Both the position numbers and the translations under genes were made by a program. Source: Dendrocalamus latiflorus (Eukaryota; Streptophyta; Magnoliopsida; Poales; Poaceae). Taken from it: a DNA stretch of 64,000 nucleotides. The DNA is taken from contig CM029660.1 in the NCBI GenBank assembly GCA_017311315.1, positions 31,257,410-31,321,409 on the forward strand, read 5' to 3'. The notes under the pieces were generated by a model that had not been told where the DNA came from, made no database searches, and saw nothing but the letters and a program-made list of their open reading frames with translations. Every line of letters starts with the position of its first letter. Position 1 is the first letter of the stretch. Positions 34,475 to 45,784 of the stretch are shown one piece after another.

Positions 34475-34735
34475 GCATATTCTACAAGCTATAAAGATAG
34501 TCTGAATACAACTAACTATACTCACTACACGATTAAGATAATTTCCAAATGGCTTGATGATACAAGTCTTCATCCTTAGCTAATTGCCCAGAAACCATGA
34601 GGCATGCATATTCTACAATCTACAAGATAGTCTGAATACAACTAACTATACTCACTACATGATTAAGATAATTTCCAAATGGCTTGATCATACAAGTCTT
34701 CGTCCTTAGCTAATTGCCCAGAAACTTGTAAAAAT
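34475..34735. repeat. Tandem duplication, period about 141 bp
   Basis: GCATATTCTACAA...TTGCCCAGAAAC occurs at 34475-34595 and again at 34616-34735 with few differences. It lies in the hAT element upstream of its transposase start. Confidence 0.85.
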
Positions 34736-35882
34736 TATGCATATTAGTTATAAAACATCCACCTCGATAATCAATATTGCCTATAAGTGAACAAAGTTAC
34801 AAAACATCCTAAATGACTAGGGAAATACAAATATATGGAAGAAATGCTAGCATATTTTGTTGTTGAACTATTTAGTTGAAGTAATTAGTACACCGTGTAA
34901 TATTACAACAAAGAAAGAGACAATTATGTAACTATGTGCACAATGGGGACACTTGATTTTGAGATATATGGACACCTTCATCTAAACCCTGTTATTAAAG
35001 ACATAGTATTTGTTTTCATTTCTTCTGTAAGGTTTGAACCTAGTATAAATTAGTTTCATGATCATGGGCATTGTAGCAATTTGATTTCTTTAGCTTGCGC
35101 TATTAAATTGTTTGTGATTTCCATAGAAACTTCATCTAACTATCCAGAAAACCCTTTTGGTTTGGTGTTTGGATACCAAATCAACATAAATTGTCCAGAA
35201 AAGAATGGATTCATAACTCATAAGGCAATTATATTAAGTGGGTGCATCTGCATCTGGAGCTACTGCCTACCACTAAGCATCTAGAGACTGGAGCGACATA
35301 CCGGTTAGTGGTGAGGTGGCCAACGGTGAGGAGAGGTGGCCACAATTGGTTCTGACGGAGGCACGGGGTTGTGAGGGGAAACCGACGAAGTCGCAGGGTA
35401 GCCCTTGGAGATAGGCAATACCGCGAGATGCCACAGCCCGCAGAGCAACCGGTGGAGGCGGGCTAGATGGCCACTAGCAGAGGCGGAGACGGGCGCGATT
35501 CGACAGATGACCTGTGGGTGGGTGTGGCAGTGGCCTGTGGCAATGTGGCAGCTGTGGGAGCAGACGAGCAGTCGACAGGAAGCTAGGAACCCTAATGGAG
35601 GCTTGTGGTGATGGACTGATGGGCCTTGGGTTGGCTTGGACTGGGCGCTTGGCTAATGGGAAATGTTGGGCTGAAATCCTGGATATCCGGCTTCGTATTA
35701 TTTAGATAATCTGTATTCGTATTCGATGGATACTAGGCTTACTGTATTCATATTTGTTTCTGACAAAAAAATTCATATTCATTTTCGATCTGAGAATTAT
35801 TCGAAGAAAATCTGATCCGAGGCAATCTGTATTCGTTTTCATCTGGATCAGTCGGAAACTACTCGATCCATTTTTACCCCTA
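34736..35882. other. Right subterminal region of the hAT element
   Basis: No coding region is recognised. From 35290 to 35640 there is a G-rich, repeat-like stretch with GAGGTGGCC units. From 35690 to 35882 there are repeated TGTATTCGTATTCG and CATATTCATTTTCG motifs, typical of hAT subterminal transposase-binding repeats. Confidence 0.5.
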
Positions 35883-35958
35883 CATAGATTGCCTAATCAC
35901 ACCATACAATTGATTCCCTTTTATATTCCTTTCTTGAGTATACTTTTTTCCTTGTCAC

Positions 35959-37310
35959 TGTAGGATACTTATAATGGTAATAATGCTAGTCATGAATGTG
36001 AATAGATATGCTTTAGAGGTAATAGTAAATACGACACAAACATTGCCAACTGGAACTTAAAACATGATAATGGTAGTGATAACATGGGTTACCACTAGAA
36101 ATAGATCATTTTTATAAAATGGTGGAGACTCAGGCGAGTGATTGATTTAAGACTAGAGCAGGTATTGCCCAAGGTCTAGATTGTTGAATGGTCTCGCTTG
36201 AGTCAATTAAGGACCAAATCTATGTGCACTCTACATCCAATCGTGCAACTATAAGTCTGGTATGGGATGGACCTAGCCAGCTAATTTACTTGGTTTTGAT
36301 GTGGACTCCTATGCCAGTGTAACAGGTTGAGGGATGGCCCGTGGAGTCATTGCCAGTTAAAAAGTGATGGGGTGAACCTATAGGGGTCACTACCCTAGAG
36401 GGACCTGAAAGGTCCCTGCCTTTACATGGAGTGCGCACTTGACCAATGAGGGAGGGACTCCCTAACAACAGGGGTATCTTAGCATTGAGGGTCATACCTC
36501 CAGAGCAGGGAAAAGCATCGGAACTAAGCTTTGTAAAGAGCTTGTTATGATTACTCAGTTGCGCGCCTACGAAAGCTTGTAATGGCTGATATTATGAGAT
36601 AATCATATCTTATAGGTAAAGTTGTACACCTCTGCAGAATACTTTAATCTATTCGAATAGCCATGCCCTCGGTCATGAGCAAAGTGTGGAAATACCACTG
36701 TGTAGTTTTCATAAAATGGTTTTGGTTTATAAGGGTATGGATCTGGTATAGTAAAGGACATGGACTGAGGTCTATGGTCTGGTCATGATAAGTAATTGTT
36801 AGGGGAGTTGCCTCCACAAAGTCAATTGATTTTGGACATCTTGTTTTCAGTTAGAAATGGCTAGGTTATAGGTTTAGAAACTAGTTATGATATGATATTA
36901 ACAAATTGGCTTTACACTAATAAAACATAATGTCATCCTTTAAATAAGCCTTGCATATAGGTAATACCCCTATAAAAGCATTCTATTACAGGGACTTGCT
37001 GAGTATCTAGTGAGCTTAATCTTGATTGTTTTCATCAGAACAGAACAAAGAATGCTTCAATCTCACATGTTAGGGTTACGATAGCACTCAAACGTGCCTG
37101 TGGGGATTTTCTTTAATTCTTCTGAATGTAAGTTAAAATTTTGGGCTTGGATGCCTGTAGAGTTGCTAAAATTGACTGTTAAGTCTTATTTTAATCAAGT
37201 TAACCCTTTTTAAATGTTCATGAATAGATATGATACTCTTTCTGTCCACAACTAAACTCTTAGGCTGTTACGAAAGGTACGATGGCCCTGTTTCCAAAAT
37301 GGTTGTTACA
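35959..37310 (-). mobile_element. LTR-like segment related to the one at 63570
   Basis: Reversed, the segment starts TGTAACAACCATTTTGGAAA at 37310 and aligns, diverged but collinear, with TGTAACGACCCCGTTTTCGA at 63570 for at least 350 bp (shared GTAACCCTAA and CTCA(A/G)CAAG blocks). The other end is probably TGTAGGATAC at 35959, giving TG...CA ends and 1352 bp. The flanking 5-mers do not match, so the left boundary is uncertain. Confidence 0.5.
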
Positions 37311-38730
37311 GATATAGGCTGGAAAGTAATTCAGGATTCAGGCACCTTCTCTCCATTAGCTTATGTTCATAGGATAGAGGGATAGAGCAAGATATCCATG
37401 GAAAAGTGAGGGAATGTATAAGTCCTGTTCTTGGTGAATTTTGTCTGCTAACTGATGTCGTCAATAGTCAAATATCGATCAGCTAACATACTCGCAATGT
37501 ATGCTCAGGCTGCTTGAGAGGTACCAACGCCCAGTGATATCCCAATCGAGCAACTTGAACGGCTGGGATTTGCATTCAATATCTTGAGGAATAAGTCTAC
37601 TTTACCCTCAACTTTTTTGCGTCTAAGTTTCAATCTCGAACTGCACAACCAGATATTTTACAACTCTCAAGTGTTAATATCATTTATTTTACCCCCTAAG
37701 ACCTATGAAAATCAGTTTTGCTCTAAGTTGGTGCCGACGTGGCAGATATTTTGATAGGTCAGTTGGTTTTGGGGTTTGGGTTATGACCTATAAGCAACAC
37801 AGTTAGCATTTTTAAGAAAATTGTAGGGCCCACCCATCAGCCCCTCATCTCCTTGCTCCTCTTCTCTTTCTCCCTTCCCCTCCGGAGGTCTAATTCATGG
37901 AGCCGGGTTCCCCAACCCCCTAGCGTCCCACTCGACTTCCTCCTCCTTGTCGTTGACATCGCCTCACCCTTTTTTGACCAGCTCCTTGTCACCCTCAACG
38001 AGTGTCGCCCTCCAAGAGGCGATGGTGGTGGTGAGGATGGCGGCACACGAGGCAGCAACAACGGTGATGGTGAGGATAGCGGCACACAAGGCGACGGTGG
38101 TTGGATCTCGCGGAGTACAGCAGATTTATCCGTGAATATAGCAAGCGACACCTTTATTCAACATATCACGATGGAGCTAAGTCCAAACGTGACGTATTTA
38201 CAAAAAAAAAGAACAAACAAGGACAATCCCCGGTTAGCGAGGCGCCAAATTAGACGCACGGATTGTGAAAACAACAACACGTGTATGTTTCAGCAACATC
38301 CTGTCTATCAATATGTAATCCATCCATCCAGTAATATAAGCAACCAAATAATAATCAATTAATTAATGAAACAATAATAAGTTGACTAGCTAGCTAGTAC
38401 ACACAGGAGGACGGAGGCAACGATATGCACCAACCCATGTACCCTCCGACCCACTATAAGTTGACTAGTTGACCATCCCCATCAGCCAGTTCACCACTTC
38501 ACCCCGGCCCGGCCGCGTAAAGCTTAATTGACCCTGACCTGAAATTTAATCAACAGTGGGGAAAAAAAGATCATAGTAACTGACGTTTCAGGATTCAATT
38601 AAGGAAGTGAAATGGACCAAGAGAACTTGAAGAAAGCCAAGAAATACACTGTACTTGCATGTGGTAATTAACTTGTGGTTTAGCACTGGGCTCAGGGGCA
38701 TACGTACATACACGCGCGCGTGAGCAAACT
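37311..38730. other. Intergenic, with a MULE-like terminal segment
   Basis: The stretch at 37590-37690 (TTTACCCTCAACTTTTTTGC, TAAGTTTCAATC) resembles the ends of grass Mutator-like elements, but I found no partner end. It is followed by a GC-richer part (37840-38110) that may be captured gene DNA. I recognise no product there. Confidence 0.3.
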
Positions 38731-38733
38731 GTT

Positions 38734-38949
38734 TCAGTACGCGTCGAGCCCCTGCGCCGCGGCGATCGGCGCCCCCGGCTCGGCGTGCCGTCCGCGTCCC
38801 GGGCCACGGCGAGCGGCCGCACGCCGGCCACGGCGCCGGAACGGCCACCGGCGGTGCGGCAGCCACGAGAGGAGGCTCCCGAGCACCCTCCTGAGTACCA
38901 GGCCTCTCTTTGGCACGCACCGCGGCGTAGGCCGTGGCGGCGGCGCCAT
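38734..38949 (-). CDS. Candidate small gene, 71-codon Arg-rich protein
   Basis: The ATG at 38949 is the first ATG downstream of a minus-strand TATA box at 39081-39090, with G at -3 and G at +4. The frame runs 71 codons to TGA at 38734. The product starts MAPPPRPTPRCVPKRG, has a short hydrophobic patch (LGSLLSWLP, residues about 24-32) and is very Arg-rich after it. Third positions are mostly G or C, as in many grass genes. I recognise no family: it is not a CLE or DVL/RTFL peptide by motif. High GC could open such a frame by chance, so translation is uncertain; a non-coding transcript is the main alternative. Confidence 0.4.
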   Translation of the reverse strand: MAPPPRPTPRCVPKRGLVLRRVLGSLLSWLPHRRWPFRRRGRRAAARRGPGRGRHAEPGAPIAAAQGLDAY

Positions 38950-39080
38950 AGCTAGCGAGACGTACGTGAGCGTACGTGTGAGCAGCGAGGCCTCAAGAGT
39001 TTAGGCGATCGAATTAACCTAGCGGCGGCTCAGGAATAGAACACCAAGCGGCCAAGGGGCGGTTGCTTTTGCCACATGCC

Positions 39081-39090
39081 TATATTTATA
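39081..39090 (-). promoter_or_regulatory. TATA box for the 71-codon candidate gene
   Basis: Minus-strand TATAAATATA, 132 bp before the ATG at 38949, in an otherwise GC-richer context. Confidence 0.5.
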
Positions 39091-39996
39091 GGGAATGTCT
39101 ATCGATTGTTTTCTTAATCAAAATCAGTGGAAAATTTTGGTCATACAATTTGCATCCAACACCCCTAAATCATCACATATTATGCTATATAACCCCCTCT
39201 AACCATCCCAGTCCTAGCGCCGCTACCTACTTCCGCCCCAAGCCCCTTGCCGCCACCAAGCATGCTCCCACCCTATTGCCTCACCGGCGTTGCCTCCGAC
39301 ACCAGTGTGACTTTCTGGTGAGCCCTCCTCACCAATGCGGTCTCTGAGCCCGTCGCAACACATGGCCTCCTCCTCCTTTCTCGCCGGAGCAGCTCCACGC
39401 ACCTCCCCCGCCACCCCGCCCCTCCTCCACCTCCTGTGGCCGGCGGCACCCCGCCCCTACCCCTCCATGCCGTGTCGTCCTTATCCAACCTAATAGTTAG
39501 TACCTTCTATTGCCGTCACTCTCTAGTACCACTCACCACCCTCCACCCTGCCCGTCATCCCCACTGCCACCCACTGCCCCCTCAGCTTCCCTCTATGCCC
39601 AGGGGGAATGGTGAACCCTAGGCGTAGGGGGAATTCTCCTATCGGGCTCACCGATGAGAGAAAGAAGGGGTCACCAGAAAGAAAGGAGGAAGAAGAGGTC
39701 GCCGGAAAAGAAGATGGAGATGGCGGCGTATGATCTTTGCATATATAAAAAGATAAGAAATCCAACTGATTTCTTTCCGAAAAATTATATAAGCGTTGTA
39801 TAGTACTTCTGATATCTATACTGTGCCGCCTGGTCGGCCCTGAGCACAGGACCTCTTCTTGCATTGCACGCACGCACGAGCTAGCGGTTTGGCTGGCCCG
39901 AACTGTCTGGTTGTAGTATTGGCCTAGCTAATTCGCTGATCCAGTGCATGGGTTGGGGTCAGTGGTAGAACCGAAAAAAATGGTCTCTCCATTTAA
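39091..39996. other. Intergenic region
   Basis: C-rich on + (39200-39620) with short frames only. Possibly a degraded captured gene segment, but no domain is recognised. Confidence 0.4.
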
Positions 39997-40097
39997 CTGG
40001 AGCACAGGCCCGGCTCTAGGGGTAGGCCGAGGGGGCGCCGGCCTAAGGCCCCGGCCCAGGGAGGGCCCACCCCCAGGCCCCAATGCCCCATGCCAGA

Positions 40098-40239
40098 AAT
40101 TCACGTCTGCGGAGCGGCCTCCTGAAGAAGGCGTTCGAGACGTCGGTGCTCTGCGACGCCGAGCCGCCAAGGTCGCGCTCATCGTCTTCTCGGCTTCTCC
40201 CCGCGCGGCCGCCTCTACGAGTTCGCATCCGCCACCGAG
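40098..40239 (+). pseudogene. Captured MADS-box exon fragment
   Basis: Frames read SGLLKKAFETSVLCDAE, then KVALIVFS, then PRGRLYEFASATE, the middle and end of a type II MADS domain (SRF-like DNA binding and dimerisation). Two frameshifts separate the three pieces, near 40165 and 40195. A donor-like GTACGTACC follows, close to where the first intron of such genes starts. The N-terminal basic part of the domain is degenerate. It lies inside the hAT element at 40005-41054, so it is a captured copy and not a resident gene. Which MADS subfamily donated it is not clear. Confidence 0.8.
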
Positions 40240-40661
40240 TACGTACCCTACGCGCGCGACTGCCCGCCCTAATTTCTTTCTGCTTGCGTGCTTAATTTGT
40301 TTGCCTGCTGATTCGTTTTGTTTGATGATCTGTACGTGTGTAAAAATCAAGTACATGAAATATATGTATATGTCTCCTGCTGTTTCTCATACGATGAATA
40401 CTGAATAATGATTCTCATCTTTTCTTAGTTTATTTAATCACATATGCATACTGTCTTCACCGGGGAGAAGATCAGAAGAACGCCTCAACGCCCGATCACT
40501 TGGCTGTCTCTCAATTCCATCTGCATCCGCCGCATCACCGAGGTGAGCAAGTAGGCAACAATTTACATCTAGTGATCTACTCATCTACATCTACTTCAAA
40601 AAATAGGTTAGGATTTTATGTTTTTGTTGTTTACTTTACTTTGTAAATTACAGGGTTTAGA

Positions 40662-40739
40662 ATGTTGCCTAAGAAGCATATGTCGGGTGTTCAAAAAAGA
40701 AACAAAAGAAAACGAGAAGAACGGTTTATTGAATCGTGA
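40662..40739 (+). pseudogene. hAT transposase N-terminal relic
   Basis: A 25-codon frame reads MLPKKHMSGVQKRNKRKREE and stops at 40737-40739. A Lys/Arg-rich start of this form (M-PKK--SG-EKRKKRK) opens many plant hAT transposases. The remaining transposase is absent. It links the element to its autonomous parent family. Confidence 0.55.
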
Positions 40740-41111
40740 ATATCTTGGACGACATTGATCTCGATGTTATTATTAATGATTTTGCATCAAGAAGTGCTAG
40801 AAGAAGTTCCTTTTTATGAAAGACATTGGATATTTGTCGCTCTTATTTGAGGTAAATTAATTCTTACTAGTTACATTTGGTTTATGAACTAGTTAGTACC
40901 TAATTAGTTTATCATGTTAGAACTATGGATTTGTGTCACTTTAGATAATATAAAGTTTAAACTGCATATTTTATAAGTAGAAAAAAAATTTATAGTAAAA
41001 GGCCCATAGAGCCGAATTCGCCCTAGGGCCCTTGAAAACGTTGAGCCGGCCCTGCTGGAGCAGCGACAGCTGCAAACAATTGATGCCATTCCCTTGCAAA
41101 CAGTCGATTTA

Positions 41112-41508
41112 GGCCCTGTTTGGATCCCTCCATCTAAAGTTTAGTTACTAAAGTTTAGGTCTAAAGTCTCCAAACAGGTAGTCTAAAGTTAGATCTAAAC
41201 TTTAGTTAACCCCTAAAAATACTTTAGACCATTAGTCCACCAAAGTGAACTAAAGTGGTCTAAAGTTTTGGGTTCTTAGGCACAAAGACGTGTTTACCCA
41301 TACATGTTGGTCTCTCACCTCCCATTTAATGGCTGACGCACGAAACGAGGAGAGGTAGTACGGTCTTTTTAAAACTTTAGTCATATCCATTAGTACAGGA
41401 TCCAAACAGGACATTCGACTAAAGTTTAGTGGCTAAAGTTTAGCTAACTAAAGTTTAGTCCAAAACTTTAGATAACTAAACTTTAGATCATGAGATCCAA
41501 ACAGGGCC
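41112..41508. mobile_element. PIF/Harbinger (Tourist-like) MITE, 397 bp
   Basis: Termini GGCCCTGTTTGGATC and GATCCAAACAGGGCC are perfect inverted repeats, flanked by TTA on both sides (41109-41111 and 41509-41511). The interior repeats CTAAAGTTTAG-type motifs in both orientations. Confidence 0.9.
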
Positions 41509-41769
41509 TTAGATCAGAGGGCTTAGGATCAAACTGTACAGGAAACATCGATCTACAAACGTCTCACAAAACATGTCACGTTTTAGAAGACGGCCACGTA
41601 CGCGAGTTGCTAGACCAATTGTATGTAATAATAAAAAGTTTCTCCATACAAACCGACATGTTATCAGCTTCTTTAAACCTAACTAGCTGCTTAGCTACCG
41701 CACGGTCGTCGTCACCGATACACCCCTCCCTCTCATCGTCCGATATGATTCATTATCCAAACGGAGACT

Positions 41770-44357
41770 ATGTTACTACCGTTGCCATCGAAAAATTCCT
41801 GACAGCAGCACGACATTTCTATAGAGGATGTTTTCTAGCAACACATGCAACGTGCCAGCCAATTTTTTAGCAAATCGGCAAAGTCGACGATAGGTAAAAC
41901 TGAACAAAAGTCAATTCTGGATGAAATATCGATGCAAAGCAATAGCGAATAGGAATGAAATATCAAAACAGTGGATATGTAACTCACATATTGATCAACA
42001 CGTCAATACGAAGCAATATTGATCAAAGTCAAATTATGAAGCTAAAATTCTACTAGATACAGTCTACTCCTAAGGTATAGAAAAAGTGAATACAAATAGA
42101 TAGTAAAAGTTGACGTGTGTGCATTTTTTCGTCAATCGGTATAGGGTATTTATATTCTAAAACATCCGACTCAATCTTTGATTGTGCTTTAATTCTCCCT
42201 CTTCGTATCAACTCAACATTTCCTGGAATAGAGTCCCTGTCCGCCTTCCATCACATCTCTAATCTCCTGCTGACGATTTTCTTATTCATATCTACTTTTT
42301 CTTAGTCGGCATCTTCTGGAAGCTTCCTAGTGTGGTTGTTACTTAGATTTTGATTTCTGGCAAATCCTACTCTTTCTTTATAAATGAGTTGGCACTAATG
42401 TGGTAAACTAGGTGAACATTGTACCTGACAAACAACCGAAGTCGTAATTCATCATTATTGCCGGCTTTTTCACATTGTGCCATAAATTGGCCGATATGCT
42501 CAAGAGTTGATTTTGAACTATCACCGACAAATTTAGTACAATACGGAATTCTAAGACCATGTGAGAACGGAATAGTATCTATGTAGATTGGAGTTCGTCC
42601 TCTAAGCTCCAAGCCGAATCTTTCTCGGACAACATTGATGAGTTGGTCAATTCTCATATTTTGATTAGGTGGTGGATCAAGCTGACACTGTTGTATCTGC
42701 TGATGGTAGATTTGTTCTGAACCATGATCTTCTTGCTGATTGTTGGCCACAAATTGTTGAACTAGTTGCGGCTGAAGTAGTGGCTGTGGATGAATCGATT
42801 GCTACCTTCGGGCACTAGGTGATCTTCATTGATAACATATCCCTTGAGTCCAGATCCTGATAACTTTGGCATTGCTGACTGAGCCACACGGGGCGATTTA
42901 CCTTGTGAACCAACCAAGATAGGGGCATTGTAGCCAGATGGAACTTAATCGCTAATGAAACTACCAAAGTTGGCACTGTCTGATTAGATGAACCCCCAAT
43001 TGGTAGCTGTAGACGTTGATTTTCAACAGTGGGTGCTGTCAACAGATTAGCATTGGCTATTGAGTTAGCTTGAGATTCTCCCAAAGCTCCATCAATATGT
43101 CTATATATTTGCTTGATAGTTGAGCATGTCGACACCATCAGTAGTATAATCGATGTAGCCTGATGTAGATTGGATGTAGAAGCTGCCAACTAACTATTCT
43201 TGATAAGACTCATCACGAAATCTGACACATTTAGATAAAACTCATGATATCATGGTAATTCTGGAATGGGCGTAAAAGATGTCTCCGGTGAAGTTGCGAG
43301 TTTCTGTAATAGACCTTTCATGCGAGCATAAAAGAAAGAATTAAAGGTACTTACAAACTTCAAAAAGTTGTTGATAAAAGCTTGATGCATAGATCGATTG
43401 ACAAGATCACTAAGCTCATCTTGGGTAACTTAATATATGCTTGTTGAACTCGTCGAAGCCGATATGGAATCGATAGATTCAACGAAGTTGGTGGAATCGT
43501 TGGGAATGTGGTTGAAATCAGATCCTTCGTGCGAGGGAGAGCTTCTCCACTTGGAACAATCTGACCATTGTGTTTCTTGATAAAACAACGTCGGATTCTT
43601 CTCATCAATTCCTTCATCTTCTGAGTAAACTCGGTTTGTGTTTCCGCATAAAGTTCTCTAATCTCTAGAAAAATCAAAATTTCTTTGGTAACATTGAAAT
43701 TACCCAACGGCTTTCCAGGAGTCGATGAATCTTCACTAGGCTTTGGTGACATCTTGATCTTGGTCAGACGATTAGGGTCCCACTAGGTGTGCCTAGAGTG
43801 TGTTAACTTCGAAAAACTCTTGATAACAATACCGCATCCTTACGGAGGATGCTCTCTAGCAGTGTGCGATGTGCCAATCGATTTTTCAGCAAATCTGCAA
43901 AGTCGACGATAGGTAAACCTGAACGAAAGTCGATTTTGGATGAAACGTCGACGCAAAGCAAAAAAAACAAACATGAATGAAATATTGAAACATTGGACAT
44001 GTGTAACTCACAGATTGATCAACATGTTGATGCGAAGTACTATTAATCAAATTCGAATTACTAAGATAAAATTCTACTAGCTACAGTCTACTCCTAAGAT
44101 ACATGAAAAGTAGATGAAAAATATAGTAAAGGTTAGCGTGTGCATGTTTTTCCGTCAACTGTTACATAGTATTTATATTCTAAAACAGTCGACTCAATCT
44201 TAGATTATATTTCAAGTCTCTTTTTTGTGTTGGCTCAATCTTTCCTTGATAGAGTCCCTGTCCGCCTTGAATCATCCCATCTCTAATCTCTTGCTGGTGA
44301 TTTCCTTATTCACATTTACAATTTCTTAGTTGATAAATCCTGCTCTTTCTTTATAAT
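41770..44357 (-). mobile_element. Non-autonomous gypsy-type LTR element (LARD-like)
   Basis: Two direct repeats of about 560-610 bp (41770-42380 and 43801-44357) share the blocks GCAAATC(G/T)GCAAAGTCGACG, ACTCACA(T/G)ATTGATCAAC, GAGTCCCTGTCCGCCTT and CCT(A/G)CTCTTTCTTTATA in the same order. Both begin near TGTTA. Between them, minus-strand frames carry a gypsy gag fragment only. The left repeat has about 50 extra bases near 42306. Matching TSDs were not found, so exact ends are uncertain. Confidence 0.75.
42367..43752 (-). pseudogene. Gypsy gag remnant
   Basis: Minus-strand frames at 43752-43360, 43189-42815 and 42750-42367 are separated by stops or shifts. The last contains FVGDSSKSTLEHIGQFMAQC, a motif of plant gypsy gag proteins (capsid region). 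No protease or polymerase follows before the left repeat. It shows the orientation of the element and its dependence on another copy for movement. Confidence 0.7.
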
Positions 44358-45487
44358 TACATTAAATACCAAAAATATTTTTGTGGACTATTTTGTCTAT
44401 CAAAATATATCAAAATATGACGGTAACAGCTACCAAGTTGCCTAGTGAGAGAGAGCCCAGGAGGCCAAGACCGAGATTATCAAGGCAGTCTGGCAGTGTG
44501 TGTTGGTTTCATGCAGGACCAAAGCGCGTCCGTTTGGGTTCCTTGTCTCGCGTCGCGCTCCCTTACCTTCCTTTTCCTTCTTCGCGTTTCTCTTCCACGA
44601 CAACGCGGTAAGATCGAATCTGTGGACAGATTTTTCCGCAATGTGCAGTACTATAATCCCGATCGTGCTCTACCCCCATGCATTTTTCTGTGTAAACTAT
44701 TACATGGAGTGAACTCCATCCATGGGGAAAAATTTACGAAGTGCCCAATTGCGATGTGTGCTAGCTCGCTAGTCCCCAGAATAGCGCGTATCCCTCCTTA
44801 GGGGCTGACCACTTGGCCCTACACACGGCATGTGGGCCTTCTATCTGTCACCAAAAAAAAATCTTCATACGACGGTATGAGTATGACCATTACCAATTTT
44901 GTCGGCCATACAGAGGGCTATTTTATATAGGGTCTTTTGAGATATTTAAGGTTTTTAGCTACAGTTTATTAATTTAATAAATAGTAGTTACTGAGATAAT
45001 AAAAATCAAAAGACAAAAAAAAACAGGGCCATAGACTTACGGGACGCCTCTTGATTTACATGAAGTCGTTATCCGGTCGTCGTAGTACGCGCTGCAGCTC
45101 AAGCCGTGCTGTTGCTATCCGATACTGACATTCGGGTCCAGATCGCTGGTTAGAAAATGGTCGGAGCCAGTTCTGCCCGCCTTCTCTATTGGCCTGAATT
45201 GTCCAGAAGCCGAGGATAAGGGTTAAGGGTCCTTGTTATTGAATGCGTGCTGTTAGAGGGTCGAAATCATTTTTTGTGTGTACTCCGATTTGATAGTAGT
45301 GCAGATTTGTCAATGTGCGACGCGTGTCAAGAGTTTACTACGTGACTCGCAGGCTCAACTGTGACAAAATCATGCAGCTGCGAAGATTTTGTATCATACA
45401 CTAATCAATCTGACACGGGTGGAGCCCTGTTGCAACTCGGAGAGAACCTGGAACAGTGGACACGGCTAGCTGACAACGCGCATGGAT
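44358..45487. other. Intergenic region
   Basis: No gene recognised. The frames at 44380-44800 show no domain. Confidence 0.5.
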
Positions 45488-45492
45488 CGAAC

Positions 45493-45779
45493 TGTTGAAG
45501 TATAAGTAAATTGTACATATTTGCTCGTCAGCTTAAGCTTTTGGGTGAACTGGTTGGTGCATGAAACTCAATATGGTATATATACTCAGAGACAAGAGGT
45601 CCCTAGTTCAGGATCTGGCTCACGCAATTAAAAAAATTAATTGCAGTCCACTTCTATTCCACGTATTAGGTCTAAGGGAGCCTACACGTGGGGGAGAGTG
45701 TTGAAATATAAGTGAATTGTCCATCTTTGCTCGTCAGCTTAAGTTTTTAGGTGAACTGGCTGGTACATGAAACTCAATA
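45493..45779 (+). mobile_element. SMART/TRIM micro LTR retrotransposon, 287 bp
   Basis: Two 81-bp LTRs (45493-45573 and 45699-45779) begin TGTTGAA(G/A)TATAAGT and end ATGAAACTCAATA. Only 125 bp separate them. A primer-site relic TGGTATATATACTCAGAG follows LTR1, and a purine tract GGGGGAGAG precedes LTR2. The TSD CGAAC is perfect (45488-45492 and 45780-45784). The size and layout fit the known grass SMART class, among the smallest LTR retroelements. Confidence 0.93.
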
Positions 45780-45784
45780 CGAAC

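Larger units (their letters stand above)
21019..35882 (-). mobile_element. Large nested hAT transposon (14.9 kb with inserts)
   Basis: The left end TAGGGATGCAAATGGAT (21019) pairs with the right end ATCCATTTTTACCCCTA (to 35882) as imperfect inverted repeats. The flanks TATAGATT (21011-21018) and CATAGATT (35883-35890) fit an 8-bp TSD with one mismatch. Subterminal regions on both sides carry GAATATGAAT/GTATTCG motifs. A hAT transposase gene lies between them on the minus strand. Removing the gypsy element and the solo LTR with one TSD copy each leaves about 5.3 kb, a normal size for an autonomous hAT. The order of insertion is therefore hAT first, then the two LTR elements. Confidence 0.85.
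40005..41054. mobile_element. hAT transposon carrying a MADS-box fragment, 1050 bp
   Basis: Termini CAGGCCCGGCT and AGCCGGCCCTG are inverted repeats with one mismatch, and the 8-bp TSD CTGGAGCA is perfect (39997-40004 and 41055-41062). The left third carries part of a MADS-box exon. The right part carries a short relic resembling a hAT transposase N-terminus. It is a non-autonomous element that has picked up host sequence. Confidence 0.9.

Noticed and set aside
37837..38151. Frames on both strands at 37.84-38.15 kb as a gene
   Set aside because: Low-complexity Ser/Pro or Gly/Asp content, no domain, no promoter; at most a captured fragment.
39928..40356. Minus-strand 142-codon frame over the MADS fragment
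   Set aside because: Antisense to the captured exon and crossing the transposon end.
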